Source of the DNA: JBFHIJ01 sp963678775
GTDB lineage: Bacteria > Bacteroidota > Ignavibacteria > Kapaibacteriales > UBA2268
Length of the DNA: 64,000 nt
Assembly: GCA_963678775.2 (NCBI GenBank)
Contig: CAXXGR010000002.1
Location: 124,001 to 188,000, forward strand
Direction of reading: 5' to 3'
The position numbers and the translations under genes were made by a program. Positions 50,172 to 58,923 of this stretch are shown piece by piece. Position 1 is the first letter of the stretch, and the number at the start of each line of letters is the position of its first letter. The notes below the pieces were generated by a model. The model did no database searches and was not told the DNA's origin. It saw nothing but the letters and a program-made list of their open reading frames with translations.

Positions 50172-51551
50172 ATGAAAAAATCCGGTAAAAAAGTCTCCTG
50201 GAAGAAAATATTTCTATTTACACTTCTAACTTTTGCATTTGTTTGTATTGGACTCTTCATATTTATATATAGTTACAGTAATACTCTTATTGCTGTGCCT
50301 AAAACTAAAAGAACAATCACTACCAAAGCTTTAACTCAAGATACTTTGCCACAGGTTGCTTTAGAATTCTATAAAGCAATTATTGATACTAATGATACAA
50401 ATATTGAAATTATTAAAATTAGCCATGCAAAAGATACTGTTGTGCACTTTGGCATAGATAAGTTTGCAAGTAAGGACTATAAAAAAGTATATGACGGAGA
50501 AAGAATAAATATTGCCCTTACCGGTGTGGATGCTCGTTTAGGCAGCAAATATAAACATGCGGATGCTAACCATGTATTTTCTTTTCTGCCTGATTTAGGC
50601 AAAATTGAAATAATCTCAATCCCACGTGACACAGAAGCGGATGCCGGATACCCGGACACAACAACATTTAATAAACTCACCGTGTGCCGAGCTTCAAAAG
50701 GTAGAGCTTTCTATCTGCAGGAATTAGCTCGCATAGCCGGTCTTGATAAAATACATTATTATGTAGAGTTTGGATTTTCGCAGGCGATGGGCATTTTAGA
50801 GTGGCTCGGCTATAAGGATGCAGGTTCGCAGCTGCAAGTGCTAAGGTCAAGAAAAGGCTTTGTACAAGATGATTTCCAAAGGACTTATAATCAAGCTCAA
50901 TTTATGAAGCAAATGATTTTCCTTAATTTTGACAAGTTTTCCGGCATTTTTGGGGATGTGATGCTTAGCAGTGGTTTGTCCTTAGTAGACAGCAACATAG
51001 ATAAAGCAAAAATCAGAGCATTGCTTAGCCGATTAAAAATCAATGGCCTTACTGAATCTATTTCAAATATTACCGTCAATGTAAAACCTTCTCTTAGGCT
51101 TAATTTCAATGTTTATGATTTCTCTGATCCCCTGGTAGTCAAAGAAATGCAAAATAAAGTAAACGAATATTTTAACCATTCTTTTGTGATCCCGGATAGT
51201 GTGCAAGTTACTGTGAATAATAAAGTCGAGACTCTGCTTGAAGCTGCTATTATCAAAGCAGAAGCAGACTCTACCTTGCACCCTACTTTAGTTATAAACC
51301 GACTTAGAACATATTTCGATCAGCGAGCATGGCTTCAGATAAGAAGTAGAAGCAAAAGAGACTCAATCAGAGAAAAGATTCACTTATTACTAAGCAATGC
51401 TTATGATAAAAAAGGTGAGCAATCTAATGCAAAAAATGTACGAGATATAATTGCAAAAGAGAAAAAATTCTTCAAATTTTGCAATGTACAAATTGATAAA
51501 GAAGATCATTCTTCAAACATTAACACTTTAGATACTCTAAGCAAGTACTAA
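50172..51551 (+). CDS. LytR-CpsA-Psr (LCP) family protein
   Basis: 459 residues. One N-terminal membrane helix (KIFLFTLLTFAFVCIGLFIFIYSY) puts the rest outside the inner membrane. The LCP domain shows INIALTGVDARLG, HADANHVFSFLPDLGKIEIISIPRDTE, and the later RKGFVQDDFQRTYNQAQFMKQM with the conserved Arg and Gln positions. LCP enzymes transfer polyisoprenyl-linked glycopolymers to cell wall acceptors in Gram-positives. In Gram-negative Bacteroidota their acceptor is unclear. The last ~100 residues (DQRAWLQIRSRSKRDSIREK and on) look helical and are not part of the core. SixA follows after 17 bp. Confidence 0.87.
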   Translation: MKKSGKKVSWKKIFLFTLLTFAFVCIGLFIFIYSYSNTLIAVPKTKRTITTKALTQDTLPQVALEFYKAIIDTNDTNIEIIKISHAKDTVVHFGIDKFASKDYKKVYDGERINIALTGVDARLGSKYKHADANHVFSFLPDLGKIEIISIPRDTEADAGYPDTTTFNKLTVCRASKGRAFYLQELARIAGLDKIHYYVEFGFSQAMGILEWLGYKDAGSQLQVLRSRKGFVQDDFQRTYNQAQFMKQMIFLNFDKFSGIFGDVMLSSGLSLVDSNIDKAKIRALLSRLKINGLTESISNITVNVKPSLRLNFNVYDFSDPLVVKEMQNKVNEYFNHSFVIPDSVQVTVNNKVETLLEAAIIKAEADSTLHPTLVINRLRTYFDQRAWLQIRSRSKRDSIREKIHLLLSNAYDKKGEQSNAKNVRDIIAKEKKFFKFCNVQIDKEDHSSNINTLDTLSKY

Positions 51552-51568
51552 ATTAACAAGGAATATAA

Positions 51569-52072
51569 ATGAAAGAGTTGATTTTAGTAAGGCATGCCAA
51601 ATCAAGCTGGGACGACCCAGATTGGACAGATTTTAATAGACCACTCAATAAAAGAGGTCTGGCAGATGCACCTTTTATGGCACAACTTGCTTCCACTTGG
51701 GAGTTCAAACCTCAAATAATCATTTCAAGCACAGCAAATCGAGCCTTAACTACATCTAAAATATTTGCTGAAGCTTTAGAAATAACAGAAGATTACTTTT
51801 TTGAAGATTACAACATCTATGAAAAAGGGCCCAAATATATTATATCAAAGATTAAAAATATAGACAACAAGTTTGATAAAGTGATGCTTTTCGGGCATAA
51901 CCCGGATATTACTTCGTTAGCGTCTTATTTTACAGGACAGTACTTCGACAATGTACCAACTTGCGGTATGATTCATGTCAAATTTGATATTGAAAAATGG
52001 ACTAATATCGAAGAGGAGAATGGAGAATTAATAAGATTCGAATTTCCCAAAAAACATCCGGAAAGAAGATAA
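51569..52072 (+). CDS. sixA: Phosphohistidine phosphatase SixA-type (histidine phosphatase family)
   Basis: 167 residues. The RHG-type site reads ILVRHAKSSW with catalytic His, followed by FNRPLNKRG, IISSTANRALTTSKIFAEAL and the second catalytic histidine in VMLFGHNPDI, all typical of SixA. It removes phosphate from histidines of signalling proteins such as HPt domains or phosphotransferase NPr. Cytosolic. Co-transcribed with the LCP gene (17 bp) and closed by a terminator. Confidence 0.9.
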   Translation: MKELILVRHAKSSWDDPDWTDFNRPLNKRGLADAPFMAQLASTWEFKPQIIISSTANRALTTSKIFAEALEITEDYFFEDYNIYEKGPKYIISKIKNIDNKFDKVMLFGHNPDITSLASYFTGQYFDNVPTCGMIHVKFDIEKWTNIEEENGELIRFEFPKKHPERR

Positions 52073-52086
52073 ACTTCCATTTAACA

Positions 52087-52116
52087 AAAAGCTCCAAATT
52101 CTTAGGAGCTTTTTTA
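52087..52116 (+). terminator. Rho-independent terminator after sixA
   Basis: A perfect 9-bp stem (AAAAGCTCC at 52087-52095 with 52105-52113) is followed by T-rich sequence. Confidence 0.8.
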
Positions 52117-52264
52117 TTATTTAGCCTAATTGCTGTTTAACAGGTTTATCATCAGAAAATCTGTAATACTATGTATGTAATTGTATAACAAGTAATTATT
52201 TAAAACCTACATAAATACATAATGAGACTATTATAAAGCAGACTACGCCAACCCACATACAACA

Positions 52265-52295
52265 AATCCTTATAACTTACTCAGTTATAAGGATT
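52265..52295 (-). terminator. Hairpin downstream of tRNA-Phe
   Basis: A perfect 12-bp stem (AATCCTTATAAC at 52265-52276 with 52284-52295) lies 16 bp past the tRNA 3' end on the minus strand. The T-run is weak, so termination is probable but not certain. Confidence 0.5.
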
Positions 52296-52311
52296 TATAA
52301 TTTTCTTTCTG

Positions 52312-52384
<73 letters not shown>

Positions 52385-52443
52385 AACTCTCTCTAGAATA
52401 CAAATATATATGGATTTTGGATTTTTTGCAAATATTTTTGAAA

Positions 52444-53154
52444 TTATTTAGATTTTTCTTTATTCAGATTGTCTTCTATTACCGCGTGTACATTTTTCAT
52501 CAGTTTATTCTCAGCTATTCTGTCTAATTTTCCTTTGTTTTCAATCGGTTGGTCAATTATAAGTTTTACTTTTGTGCGAATAATCTTCTTAGTTTTCGGA
52601 TTGTATACCTTCCATGCATCTACTAAAGTAATAGGTACTATTGGCCGCTCAGCCTTAGAAGCAAGCATAAAAGCTCCTCGCTTAAAGTCTCCGAGCTCGC
52701 CGTTGTTAGATCGTGTCCCTTCAGGAAATATTACAATAGAACTTCCGCTGTTTATTTCATGAACAGCAGTTTCTATAGATTGCATAGCTTTTCTTGGATC
52801 CTCGCGCACAATAGGAATAAAAGGAGATTTTTTTAGGGCAAATCCAAATATTGGAATTTTTTCCAGCTCTTGCTTATAAATCATCCTAATATCATCACCA
52901 AGCCCATAAATCAATAATGGAATATCGAAGACGCTGGTATGATTACTAATAAAGATATAGGATTCCTGTTTATCTAATTTATCCATGCCAATAATTTCAA
53001 GGTCAATCTTACTATTTTTGATTATGTGCCTTGCCCATCTTTTAGAAAGGAGATTGAAAGACCTTTTCCCAAAAAGCAACATACCTACTGCTACAAGAGC
53101 AGAATCAAATATGGTAAAAAAACTAATAAGAGATATACGGAAATAGGAAGCCAT
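52444..53154 (-). CDS. plsC: 1-acyl-sn-glycerol-3-phosphate acyltransferase
   Basis: 236 residues. An N-terminal hydrophobic segment (ISLISFFTIFDSALVAVGMLLF) anchors it to the inner membrane. Acyltransferase blocks: ISNHTSVFDIPLL (NH-x4-D catalytic), then GFALKKSPFIPIVRED, and FPEGTRSNNGELGDFKRGAFMLA. It makes phosphatidate from lysophosphatidate. The ATG lies 2 bp after the ArsR gene stop, so the two are co-transcribed from the ArsR side. Confidence 0.92.
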   Translation of the reverse strand: MASYFRISLISFFTIFDSALVAVGMLLFGKRSFNLLSKRWARHIIKNSKIDLEIIGMDKLDKQESYIFISNHTSVFDIPLLIYGLGDDIRMIYKQELEKIPIFGFALKKSPFIPIVREDPRKAMQSIETAVHEINSGSSIVIFPEGTRSNNGELGDFKRGAFMLASKAERPIVPITLVDAWKVYNPKTKKIIRTKVKLIIDQPIENKGKLDRIAENKLMKNVHAVIEDNLNKEKSK

Positions 53155-53156
53155 GA

Positions 53157-53489
53157 TTAGTCCTTTGCTGCTTCAAGGCAGTTTGCATCTTCAGATGAGC
53201 AAAGTATAGTGCATATACTTTTTACTGTCTGATCTTTTACTGAGTAGTATCTTTGCAAACCTTGAGCTCTACATTCTAAAATATTGTTTGTAAGAAATAA
53301 TTTCAATTGCTTTGAAACATTTGCCTGAAGCAAGCCTGTTTCTTCTATTATTTCAGTAACGCATTTCTCGCCACCAAATAATGTCCGCAATATTCTTAAT
53401 CGGGATGGCTCTGAAAGTATTTTAAACTTTGTTGCCAAAATATCAAGTTCTTCATCCGTAAAAATTTTCTTTTTGGAAGAATCCACCAC
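53157..53489 (-). CDS. ArsR/SmtB-family transcriptional regulator
   Basis: 110 residues. Winged helix-turn-helix: ATKFKILSEPSRLRILRTLFGGEKCVTEIIEETGLLQANVSKQLKLFL. The protein has Cys in EKCVTE, LECRA, SICTILC and a C-terminal NCLEAAKD, but not the classic ELCVCDL metal site, so a different metal or a redox or sulfur signal is likely. It precedes plsC on the same strand and is divergent from a Cys-rich small protein; dsrC lies beyond. A sulfur-linked role is possible but unproven. Confidence 0.87.
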   Translation of the reverse strand: MVDSSKKKIFTDEELDILATKFKILSEPSRLRILRTLFGGEKCVTEIIEETGLLQANVSKQLKLFLTNNILECRAQGLQRYYSVKDQTVKSICTILCSSEDANCLEAAKD

Positions 53490-53755
53490 AAACCCCCTTT
53501 GAAGTATCAGGTTGATTGATATTTAGTTTTATTTTTAACTTTTATATTAATAGCAACATCGAGCATAGTAAAGTATAATATATGCATAATATGCTATAAA
53601 TAAAGATATTCTAAATATTTATAAAAAACAAATAGTCCTTAGACATTTTCAAGATTTATTGTAACGGGTAAAATATCTAACAATATCTATGAATATATTT
53701 CGTATTGTTAGGCACACCTAAATATATATTTGTATCAAATAAAAGATTAAACAAT

Positions 53756-53950
53756 ATGGCATTGCATACTTACAATTGCGCTAAATGCGGCAGAGAAAAA
53801 CAAGTTGATTTGGAACCGGGACAAAGCATCGAGGATGTTAAAACTTCTTGTGGCTGTGGCGGCAAATCAAAAAACAAAAACAGTCTTGATTTGTTGAATA
53901 ATAACGAATCAGGTTGCGGCTGTGGCGGTAATAGTTGCGGTTGCAACTAA
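53756..53950 (+). CDS. Small Cys-rich protein (zinc-ribbon-like head, CGCGG tail)
   Basis: 64 residues from the ATG at 53756; an in-frame ATG at 53705 would add 17 residues of poor quality. It starts ALHTYNCAKCGREKQVDLEPGQ with a CxxC knuckle and continues TSCGCGGKSKNKN. It ends in a Gly/Cys cluster (SGCGCGGNSCGCN). Eleven cysteines in total resemble a metal-binding or metallothionein-like peptide. I do not recognise the family. It lies divergent from arsR and convergent with dsrC, so metal or sulfur handling is a reasonable guess. Confidence 0.7.
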   Translation: MALHTYNCAKCGREKQVDLEPGQSIEDVKTSCGCGGKSKNKNSLDLLNNNESGCGCGGNSCGCN

Positions 53951-53983
53951 TAAAAATATTTGAATCCCAATTCAAAAAAAAGA

Positions 53984-54017
53984 AGAAGAAGTCTGAAGTG
54001 TTTGTCAGGCTTCTTCT
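53984..54017. terminator. Bidirectional terminator between the Cys-rich gene and dsrC
   Basis: A 13-bp stem (53984-53996 with 54005-54017, one wobble) has an A-run on its left and a T-run on its right, so it can serve both convergent genes. Confidence 0.8.
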
Positions 54018-54059
54018 TTTAAATTAAAATGATTATCCTTTGAAATGCAAATAAAATAT

Positions 54060-54377
54060 TTAAACACATCCTGTCGGCTTTGACAAACCGGCCACCTTGC
54101 AAGCACCCTTTGCAGGACCTGATGGGAATAGCTGATAGATTTGTTTTAAAGGAAAACCCGTATCTCTGCAGAGTTTCCTTATCATCGGAGCGATTCCATT
54201 TTTTTGGTAGTATTCTCTCAAGTAGCGAAGTATCTTCCAATGATCGTCCGTCAACTCGGATATTTCTTCCGTAGAAGCCAAAGCCATAGCTATTTCTTCT
54301 GTCCACAATTCAGGCTGTTCCATAAATCCTGCTTCATCAACTTCAATTTTAATGTCTTTGTACTCAAAAGTCGGCAT
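54060..54377 (-). CDS. dsrC: DsrC/TusE-family sulfur carrier protein
   Basis: 105 residues, usual size. Core TEEIAMALASTEEI-SELTDDHWKILRYLREYY, then the helix IAPMIRKLCRDTG, and the terminal arm GACKVAGLSKPTGCV. Both redox cysteines are present (Cys93 and Cys104, ten residues between). True DsrC has both; TusE keeps only the penultimate one. DsrC carries sulfur as a trisulfide from dissimilatory sulfite reductase to membrane complexes, and can also regulate. dsrAB, dsrMK or tus genes are not in the window. It may therefore work in another sulfur transfer or sensing role. It is a single gene with a terminator in common with its neighbour. Confidence 0.93.
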   Translation of the reverse strand: MPTFEYKDIKIEVDEAGFMEQPELWTEEIAMALASTEEISELTDDHWKILRYLREYYQKNGIAPMIRKLCRDTGFPLKQIYQLFPSGPAKGACKVAGLSKPTGCV

Positions 54378-54566
54378 AAGTATCCTCCTTGGATGGAATT
54401 CAGTAATTTAAATTTTATGCTAAATATATAACAAAAAATTCAAAAAATAAAGAGAAAATTATATGATATTGATAATATTATTTATATTATATAATATCTT
54501 AGACCATGTATGATGTATTATATGTAATACAGCAGTCTTATTCTGATTTTGTATTATACTATATAA

Positions 54567-55694
54567 TTATTTGCTAATTGGTATTTCTATATAGAAAGTA
54601 GTGCCTTCAGGCTCTTTGCTTTCAAAATAAACTTTACCACCAAGATATTTTTCTGTTAAGAGTTTGATGCTGTAAGTGCCTAAACCTCTACCAGTTCCTT
54701 TAGTTGAAAAAGACTTTTTAAATACTTGTTCTTTTACATGTGTGGGCATTACCGTTGGGTTATGTACAGTAAAACATACCGAATTTGATAAAGTCAAGTT
54801 GCATGATATTGTAATCTTGCCTCCCTGGTATTCGGCTTCATAGGCATTTTTCATAAGATTAGTCAGCACTCGAGCAAGTATAGCTTTGTCGGTTTTAAAC
54901 TCAATTTTTTCGAGGTCATCACTTAAAACTATCTGTTCCTTCTGCACATTATATAGCATAGCTAGGTTAGCTGTAGTACTTACGATATCGCAGCTTATTG
55001 TAGTTTGCATATCTATATTTAAACTTCCGTTTTCAGCTGCCATCATTTGTTTTTGCGATTGGATTTCATCTATTAGCTTCGTGGAAAAATCACCGGCAAG
55101 TTGCTTATATCGCATATATTTATCGGGTAGTTTTACATTTAGTAAATATGATAATGTAGAAATACCGGTTGCTGTATTCATTATGTCGTGAAAAAATAGT
55201 TTTTCTAAAACTTCTTTGCGTTTTGTGTCGCTAATATCAGAAAGCGTAAATACTACAAAATTACTATCCTCTATAGTAAAATGAGAAGAGAACACTCTCA
55301 TCTGGTAAGCATCAACATTGTCTTTAGTGATTATTACACACTCATTTTCATTATCACTGCCTGCTAGTCCTTTTTTTATAGACATCACAGCACCACAAAA
55401 TTTACAAGATTTAGAGTCACCACACCCTGACAGCTCATCCCGGGAGTGCATACAGCCAAATATCTCACCCGGACGCTCACCGTAAATATCATTTATATCT
55501 TCAAGTCCCAAGATAGATTTAGTTTTTTTATTAGCGAAAACTACTTCCCGATTGTTGTTAAGTATAAGAATCAATTCCGGAACCTTATCAAACAGAGAGT
55601 GGTATGAGGAGTCGGAGTTGAAATAACTAATCTGTTTGGATAACTCTTCGGGAGAAGATCTGCCAAAGGAACTATATTGGTCTCTTTTATTCAT
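54567..55694 (-). CDS. PAS-domain sensor histidine kinase with Cys motif
   Basis: 375 residues, soluble. The PAS domain (about 30-160) holds CMHSRDELSGCGDSKSCKFCGAV, a C-x9-GCG-x5-CxxC motif I recall from a widespread group of PAS kinases; a bound metal or cluster is conceivable. The histidine box is the less common FFHDIMNTATGISTLSY. The ATPase domain has N box LMKNAYEAE and G box GTGRGLGTYSIKLL. It would phosphorylate an unknown regulator in trans. Divergent from the AbgT transporter gene across 259 bp, so it might regulate it. Confidence 0.88.
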   Translation of the reverse strand: MNKRDQYSSFGRSSPEELSKQISYFNSDSSYHSLFDKVPELILILNNNREVVFANKKTKSILGLEDINDIYGERPGEIFGCMHSRDELSGCGDSKSCKFCGAVMSIKKGLAGSDNENECVIITKDNVDAYQMRVFSSHFTIEDSNFVVFTLSDISDTKRKEVLEKLFFHDIMNTATGISTLSYLLNVKLPDKYMRYKQLAGDFSTKLIDEIQSQKQMMAAENGSLNIDMQTTISCDIVSTTANLAMLYNVQKEQIVLSDDLEKIEFKTDKAILARVLTNLMKNAYEAEYQGGKITISCNLTLSNSVCFTVHNPTVMPTHVKEQVFKKSFSTKGTGRGLGTYSIKLLTEKYLGGKVYFESKEPEGTTFYIEIPISK

Positions 55695-55953
55695 TGTGAT
55701 CTCCCTGCAAGTATGACTAATTGTATGATAATATATATATTAATACAAGCTCAATCGAAGTGAATATATCATAACTAATAAAACAAATATAATAATATTT
55801 TGGATTTATATTGAATAAATATTGTATCTGAGAGCTAAAGCATATTCATTTTACTTAATTGTTCTATGTTCTCGTATCTTCTTATATTACTATAGGATAT
55901 GATATAAATATCATAATATAGTTTATTTTGAATTATCGTGAGAAAAAAATACC

Positions 55954-57351
55954 ATGTCGCAAAAGGCTATCAAAATATTTCTAAATGGGGTGGAAAAGGT
56001 GGGTAATATGCTACCGCACCCAGCTACACTTTTTGGATTGTTTGCAGTCACTATTTTAGTTTTGTCTGCTGTTTTTGGTTCAATCGGGCTTGAAGCCACA
56101 GACCCGGTAACAGGTGAAATCTATAAAGCAATCAATCTTTTAACAAAAGATGGCGTACATGATATACTGCTAAAAATGGTGACGAATTTCACTGCTTTTG
56201 CTCCACTTGGGATAGTAATCGTTGCTATGTTAGGTATCGGCCTTGCTGATGACTCCGGTCTGATTGGAGTTCTCATCAGAGGTCTTGTAATATATTCTCC
56301 TCTTAAGATGCTGACTTTTATAATAGTTTTTGCCGGAATTATGTCAAATCTTGCTTCCAGTGTAGGGTATGTGCTATTAGTTCCTTTGGCAGGTACTATT
56401 TTTATGGCTGTCGGAAGGCATCCAATTGCCGGAATGGCAGCCGGATTTGCCGGTGTTTCCGGTGGTTATTCTGCAAATCTAATTCTTGGTACTATTGATC
56501 CACTACTTGCCGGACTATCGCAAGAAGCAGCCAGAATTGTTGATCCTGCGTATGTGGTAAATCCAACATCTAATTATTTCTTTATGGTAGCTTCAACAGT
56601 ATTAGTAGCAGTGCTTGGCACTTGGGTGACAGAAAAAATTGTAGTTCCAAGAATGGGTAAATTCAATGCAGAAGACCATGAACAGGAAAATATAGAGCAT
56701 CTCAGTGCAATAGAAAAGAAAGGACTAATACGCTGTGCTATCTTATTTGCTGTATTTGTGATTTTGGTTACTATTGGTCTTGTTCCGGAAGACGGCTTGC
56801 TCCGCGGAATGGATGGCGGATTGCTTACGTCGCCTCTCTTAAAAGGAGTTGTTGCAGTACTATTTATAGTTGCCGGAATTATGGGTATAATTTATGGTGT
56901 AAGTGTTGGCAAATACAAAAACGACAGTGATGTAATGAAAGGTATGACTGACTCAATGAAGTCATTAGGAGCATATTTGGTATTAGTTTTCTTTGCTGCA
57001 CAGTTTGTGCAATATTTCAACTGGAGCAATCTGGGTATCATTTTAGCCATTAACGGCGCTAACTTTATCCAAAGTATGGATCTTGGTTTATTCCCTCTTG
57101 TAATCATGTTTTTGATATTTTCAGCCATGATAAATCTCGTGATGGGAAGCGCCTCTGCAAAATGGGCATTGCTTGCGCCAATCTTTGTGCCGATGTTTAT
57201 GTATCTGGGCTACACACCTGAACTGACTCAGGTAGTTTATAGAATAGGCGACAGCACAACTAATATCATCAGCCCAATGATGAGCTTTTTTGCACTAATC
57301 ATTGTATATTTCCAAAAATACGAAAAGATGCCGGCATTGGAACGCTGGTAG
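55954..57351 (+). CDS. AbgT-family transporter (C-terminus frameshifted)
   Basis: 465 residues as read, against ~500 for the family. About a dozen membrane helices. Family signs: an N-terminal VEKVGNMLPHPATLFGLFA, AIGIVIVAMLGIGLADDSGLIG, and STNIISPMMSFFALIIVYFQKY near the end. AbgT proteins export or import p-aminobenzoyl-glutamate or related compounds. The frame ends MPALERW, but the missing family tail follows at once in another frame (see 57327-57461). A single base lost in the run of A at about 57325-57330 accounts for it. So the gene is either a recent pseudogene or a sequencing error. Confidence 0.88.
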   Translation: MSQKAIKIFLNGVEKVGNMLPHPATLFGLFAVTILVLSAVFGSIGLEATDPVTGEIYKAINLLTKDGVHDILLKMVTNFTAFAPLGIVIVAMLGIGLADDSGLIGVLIRGLVIYSPLKMLTFIIVFAGIMSNLASSVGYVLLVPLAGTIFMAVGRHPIAGMAAGFAGVSGGYSANLILGTIDPLLAGLSQEAARIVDPAYVVNPTSNYFFMVASTVLVAVLGTWVTEKIVVPRMGKFNAEDHEQENIEHLSAIEKKGLIRCAILFAVFVILVTIGLVPEDGLLRGMDGGLLTSPLLKGVVAVLFIVAGIMGIIYGVSVGKYKNDSDVMKGMTDSMKSLGAYLVLVFFAAQFVQYFNWSNLGIILAINGANFIQSMDLGLFPLVIMFLIFSAMINLVMGSASAKWALLAPIFVPMFMYLGYTPELTQVVYRIGDSTTNIISPMMSFFALIIVYFQKYEKMPALERW

Positions 57352-57461
57352 CAACAATGCTTCCATATACAATCGTATTTTTCATCGGCTGGGCAATATT
57401 CTTATTACTGTGGCTGTGGCTGGGCATTCCGTTAGGTCCCGGAGCAGGAGTTCATTTGTAA
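57327..57461 (+). other. Out-of-frame C-terminal tail of the AbgT gene
   Basis: In the alternate frame, 57327-57461 reads DAGIGTLVATMLPYTIVFFIGWAIF then LLLWLWLGIPLGPGAGVHL and a stop at 57459. GxGTL...MLPY and WLGIPLGPGA are the conserved end of AbgT transporters. Joining at one added base gives a 502-residue protein of normal length. Confidence 0.88.
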
Positions 57462-57479
57462 ATGTATTTATAGTTTTAT

Positions 57480-57514
57480 CCCATAAGAGTTATAATAAAT
57501 ATAGCTCTTATGGG
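57480..57514 (+). terminator. Hairpin after the AbgT gene
   Basis: A perfect 10-bp stem (CCCATAAGAG at 57480-57489 with 57505-57514) lies 19 bp after the restored stop. The T-run is imperfect. Confidence 0.6.
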
Positions 57515-57737
57515 GTGGCTTCTTTATTGGGATAGCTTAAGTATTGTCCACCTCTTCCCTACTTCGCATACAACTACAGGCTTTCATTCTAATGTTTTCT
57601 ATCTAACTTCTGCATTAGTATAACATTTTCTATTGTGTCATTTCTTAGTGTTTCTAATAACTGTCCGGATTTTATATTCCAACAGCATTTTATTATCTTT
57701 TATAATTAATATTGAACAATATGTTCTTTTAACCTGG

Positions 57738-57900
57738 ATTTGTCATTAGATGTCATAATAGTGCCGTAAGTGACCGTAGAATCAAGTAGCATGCTCACTT
57801 CCTCTGTAAGAAAATGTTACGTAATTGCTTATTGAACAAGTGGGTTCAACCCCTTGCCATTCAATGTCTTTAGAGCTATTTCTTCTTTTCAAATGACATT
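57738..57900 (-). mobile_element. MITE-like element, copy 4 (reverse orientation)
   Basis: 163 bp. In this orientation the left end is the perfect ATTTGTCATTAGA (57738-57750), and the family's interior reads as its complement: CAACCCCTTGCCATTCAA, AGCATGCTCACTT and GTTACGTAATTGCTTATTGAAC. The other end (57888-57900) is diverged. It lies between the AbgT gene and the KAP/DUF3800 operon, i.e. at the left border of the accessory island. Flanking sequence (57515-57737 and 57901-58110) holds no gene I can see. Confidence 0.72.
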
Positions 57901-58123
57901 TTTGGGATTAATAGAAACGAATACTACAAACTAAATAAATAAGTTACTTAAAAACATTGAGGTTAGATAAATGCAAAATTAGAGAATATTGCGGAGAAGG
58001 CAAAATGAGGATGGGTACATAGAATAATTTTAAACTAAATACTATTCTTTTTCGTATATTATAATAAGTCGACTTTGCTATCTGAATAGGTATGTTGAGC
58101 CGCAAAAATCAAAAAAAAATTGT

Positions 58124-58144
58124 ACCTCGGTTTAAAACCGGGGT
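58124..58144 (-). terminator. Terminator of the KAP/DUF3800 operon
   Basis: A 10-bp stem (58124-58133 with 58135-58144, one wobble) lies 3 bp from the stop codon. On the minus strand it is followed by nine T, and on the plus strand by six T, so it can be bidirectional. Confidence 0.8.
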
Positions 58145-58147
58145 TTT

Positions 58148-58900
58148 TTATTTTCTAACTATACCTAATGTGTCTTGAGAACTTGCCTCTTTAAGTAGTA
58201 TGGGTTCCAAATTCAAAAATAGCTTTTCGACATTATATTTTTTTAAACTACCCTTTGGGTACTCTCTTCTATAAAGTAAGTGTACAATTGTATCAACAGA
58301 TTGAATGAAATATGAGTGATTAGAATTCCTCATAAAAACATCTTCAATTATGTTATTTGTAGGAATATCTCTATACTTTGTATAAAAGGATGGAACTGGG
58401 TTGTACACTCGCATCTTACGCAAAAGCGATCTAATTAATGGTTCATTTGTATCATCTGAGATTATAATACCTTTCTGATCTCCTGCAGCTTTTTTGAGAA
58501 AAGTATCATATCTTTGTATCATTCTAGACCAAGCCAGAGTTTGATACTCTTCATACGAGTTCAAGTCTTCCTTATTCAAAGAGATATTTATAACTTTTGA
58601 ATTACAGAAAATAAGTGGCAACTCTAGAGAAGCAAGTTTTAATATTTCAATTCTATCTTTTTTACATATTTTTTTGTATGCATCGATTTTATTGATCCTT
58701 ATCAATTCCGCAGCATGTAATTCAGTTTTCAATAATAAATTATATTTTTCTTTTAGAAGATGACGAAACTTTTTAAGTCTTCTTAAACATTCTGACCAAT
58801 CATCGAAAGCTACAATAATACCACTAAGCATAAAGTGCTTAGAACTAAATTCTGTATATTTTCCGGGATCACCACTTTCATCTACGTAAAGTATATACAT
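58148..58900 (-). CDS. DUF3800 domain protein
   Basis: 250 residues. The family signature is complete: an N-terminal YVDESGDPGKY with acidic pair, LSGIIV strand, KTELHAAEL with His and acidic residues, and IIISDDTNEPL, followed by YFIQSVDTIVHLLYR (Q-x-x-D). These are the conserved acidic residues of an RNase H-like fold, so a metal-dependent nuclease activity has been proposed. DUF3800 genes occur in phages and in defence-rich islands, often beside ATPases. It is the last gene of a three-gene operon and the terminator follows within a few bases. Confidence 0.85.
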   Translation of the reverse strand: MYILYVDESGDPGKYTEFSSKHFMLSGIIVAFDDWSECLRRLKKFRHLLKEKYNLLLKTELHAAELIRINKIDAYKKICKKDRIEILKLASLELPLIFCNSKVINISLNKEDLNSYEEYQTLAWSRMIQRYDTFLKKAAGDQKGIIISDDTNEPLIRSLLRKMRVYNPVPSFYTKYRDIPTNNIIEDVFMRNSNHSYFIQSVDTIVHLLYRREYPKGSLKKYNVEKLFLNLEPILLKEASSQDTLGIVRK

Positions 58901-58923
58901 ATATATAGTTCCAAAAATAGTTT

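Noticed and set aside
57302..57535. 77-codon plus frame across the end of the AbgT gene
   Set aside because: Not a separate gene; a third reading frame over the AbgT frameshift tail.
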